Shown here: in pieces, positions 5,002-5,547 of the stretch
How positions within the stretch are numbered: the first letter of the stretch is position 1
How the letters are laid out: the number at the start of each line of letters is the position of its first letter
Made by a program: the position numbers and the translations under genes
Source of the DNA: Bacteroidota bacterium
Lineage (GTDB): Bacteria; Bacteroidota; Bacteroidia; 2-12-FULL-35-15
Reading direction: 5' to 3'
DNA length: 5,547 nucleotides
NCBI GenBank assembly: GCA_023251855.1
Contig: JAHEYA010000189.1
Span: 1-5,547 of the forward strand
The notes under the pieces: model-generated
Databases searched by the model: none
The model's input: the letters and a program-made list of their open reading frames with translations, nothing else
What the model was told of the DNA's origin: nothing

Positions 5002-5547
5002 TTAAAAATTATAATAAGCTCTCAAACCCACTGAATGCTGTAGTTTGAGTGTTGGGTTAGCCCCGATATTTATTTTTTCGTAGGTAGGATTATAAAGAAT
5101 TTGCATTGTATATTTTGGACTTACCGTTATATTTGTTCCTACTCCTGCAAATGCACCAAATCCAGTTCCAATGGGCTTTTTGAAGAGATATGAATTTGGA
5201 AGCAATGTTGAATTATAATACGAGGTAAGATCAATTTTTAAAGAATTAATCAAAATTTGATTATTGTCAAATTTAGTAAGAGTAGCAAGTAGTCCACCTT
5301 CAACAAAAAAATTAAATTTGTCATCATCCCCAAGTATTCTCTGGTAGCCAAACTTAAACAACAAACGTTGTTCACCACCGGTTATAGCAAATGTTTTTAT
5401 ACGGTCGTTAATCTGAGTAGATGTTCCTTGCTGAGGTGTAATGATTGTAAAATTTCCACCAATTTTTAATTTTGAAGCATCCAGGTTCAGCACAATTCCA
5501 TTTTGTTTATCTACTGAATAAATGCAATTCAACCCCACAAGAAACGC
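5002..5547 (-). CDS. Outer-membrane beta-barrel protein (5' end outside window)
   Basis: The frame is open from the right edge to TAA at 5004-5002, giving 181 visible codons. A GTG at 5538-5536 is in frame, but I doubt it is the start: the frame continues upstream to the edge (Ala-Phe-Leu before it), no signal peptide follows it, and a barrel protein needs one. The visible part has alternating polar and hydrophobic strands broken by Gly/Asn/Asp turns, for example FNFFVEGGLLATLTKF, then GTGFGAFAGVGTNI, then YTMQILYNPTY, and ends with VGLRAYYNF. A terminal Phe after an alternating strand is the usual signal for barrel insertion by the BAM complex. This fits the porin-like, PorT or OmpW-sized barrels common in Bacteroidota, but I cannot name a family or substrate. 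It converges with the cyanophycinase gene across 114 bases of repeat-rich DNA. Confidence 0.75.
   Translation of the reverse strand, partial: AFLVGLNCIYSVDKQNGIVLNLDASKLKIGGNFTIITPQQGTSTQINDRIKTFAITGGEQRLLFKFGYQRILGDDDKFNFFVEGGLLATLTKFDNNQILINSLKIDLTSYYNSTLLPNSYLFKKPIGTGFGAFAGVGTNITVSPKYTMQILYNPTYEKINIGANPTLKLQHSVGLRAYYNF

Noticed and set aside
5536..5538. GTG as the true start of the barrel gene
   Set aside because: The frame stays open to the window edge and no signal peptide follows the GTG, so the real start is most likely outside.

Overview
The window looks like chromosomal DNA of a member of the Bacteroidota. The evidence is an AT-rich sequence, no Shine-Dalgarno motifs before the starts, a small membrane-anchored protein of a type I know only from that phylum, a divergent xerD/aroQ pair that I recall as common there, an outer-membrane barrel ending in an aromatic residue, and short-unit repeats between genes. 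The genus cannot be read from this sequence.

Layout from left to right: a possible 3' tail of an upstream gene (2-118); a small single-pass membrane protein of unknown function (163-681, +); a 153-bp ACGAAT repeat array; the catalytic subunit of a B12-dependent methylmalonyl-CoA mutase without its B12 domain (849-2411, +); a nine-unit heptamer array; the tyrosine recombinase XerD (2497-3396, -); type II 3-dehydroquinate dehydratase AroQ (3485-3898, +), divergent from xerD across 88 bp; a REP-like hairpin; a cytoplasmic cyanophycinase (4015-4887, +); an octamer repeat with nested inverted repeats; and the 3' part of an outer-membrane beta-barrel gene (5002-5547, -) that runs off the right edge.

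The genes do not form one pathway. They cover propionate/succinate carbon flow (mutase), chromosome dimer resolution (XerD), the shikimate pathway (AroQ), breakdown of the nitrogen reserve cyanophycin (CphB) and the cell envelope. All key catalytic residues that I could map are intact, so these look like working housekeeping or storage genes. I see no new multi-gene system, no RNA gene, no CRISPR array and no insertion sequence.

The least explained part is the intergenic DNA. Each of the four complete plus-strand genes is followed within about 17 bases of its stop codon by a repeat, and the four repeats are unrelated in sequence: a hexamer array with a 73-bp higher-order period, a heptamer array whose variants are all A-to-G changes, a long REP-like hairpin, and an octamer array that starts inside a stop codon. 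No non-coding stretch exceeds 170 bases.
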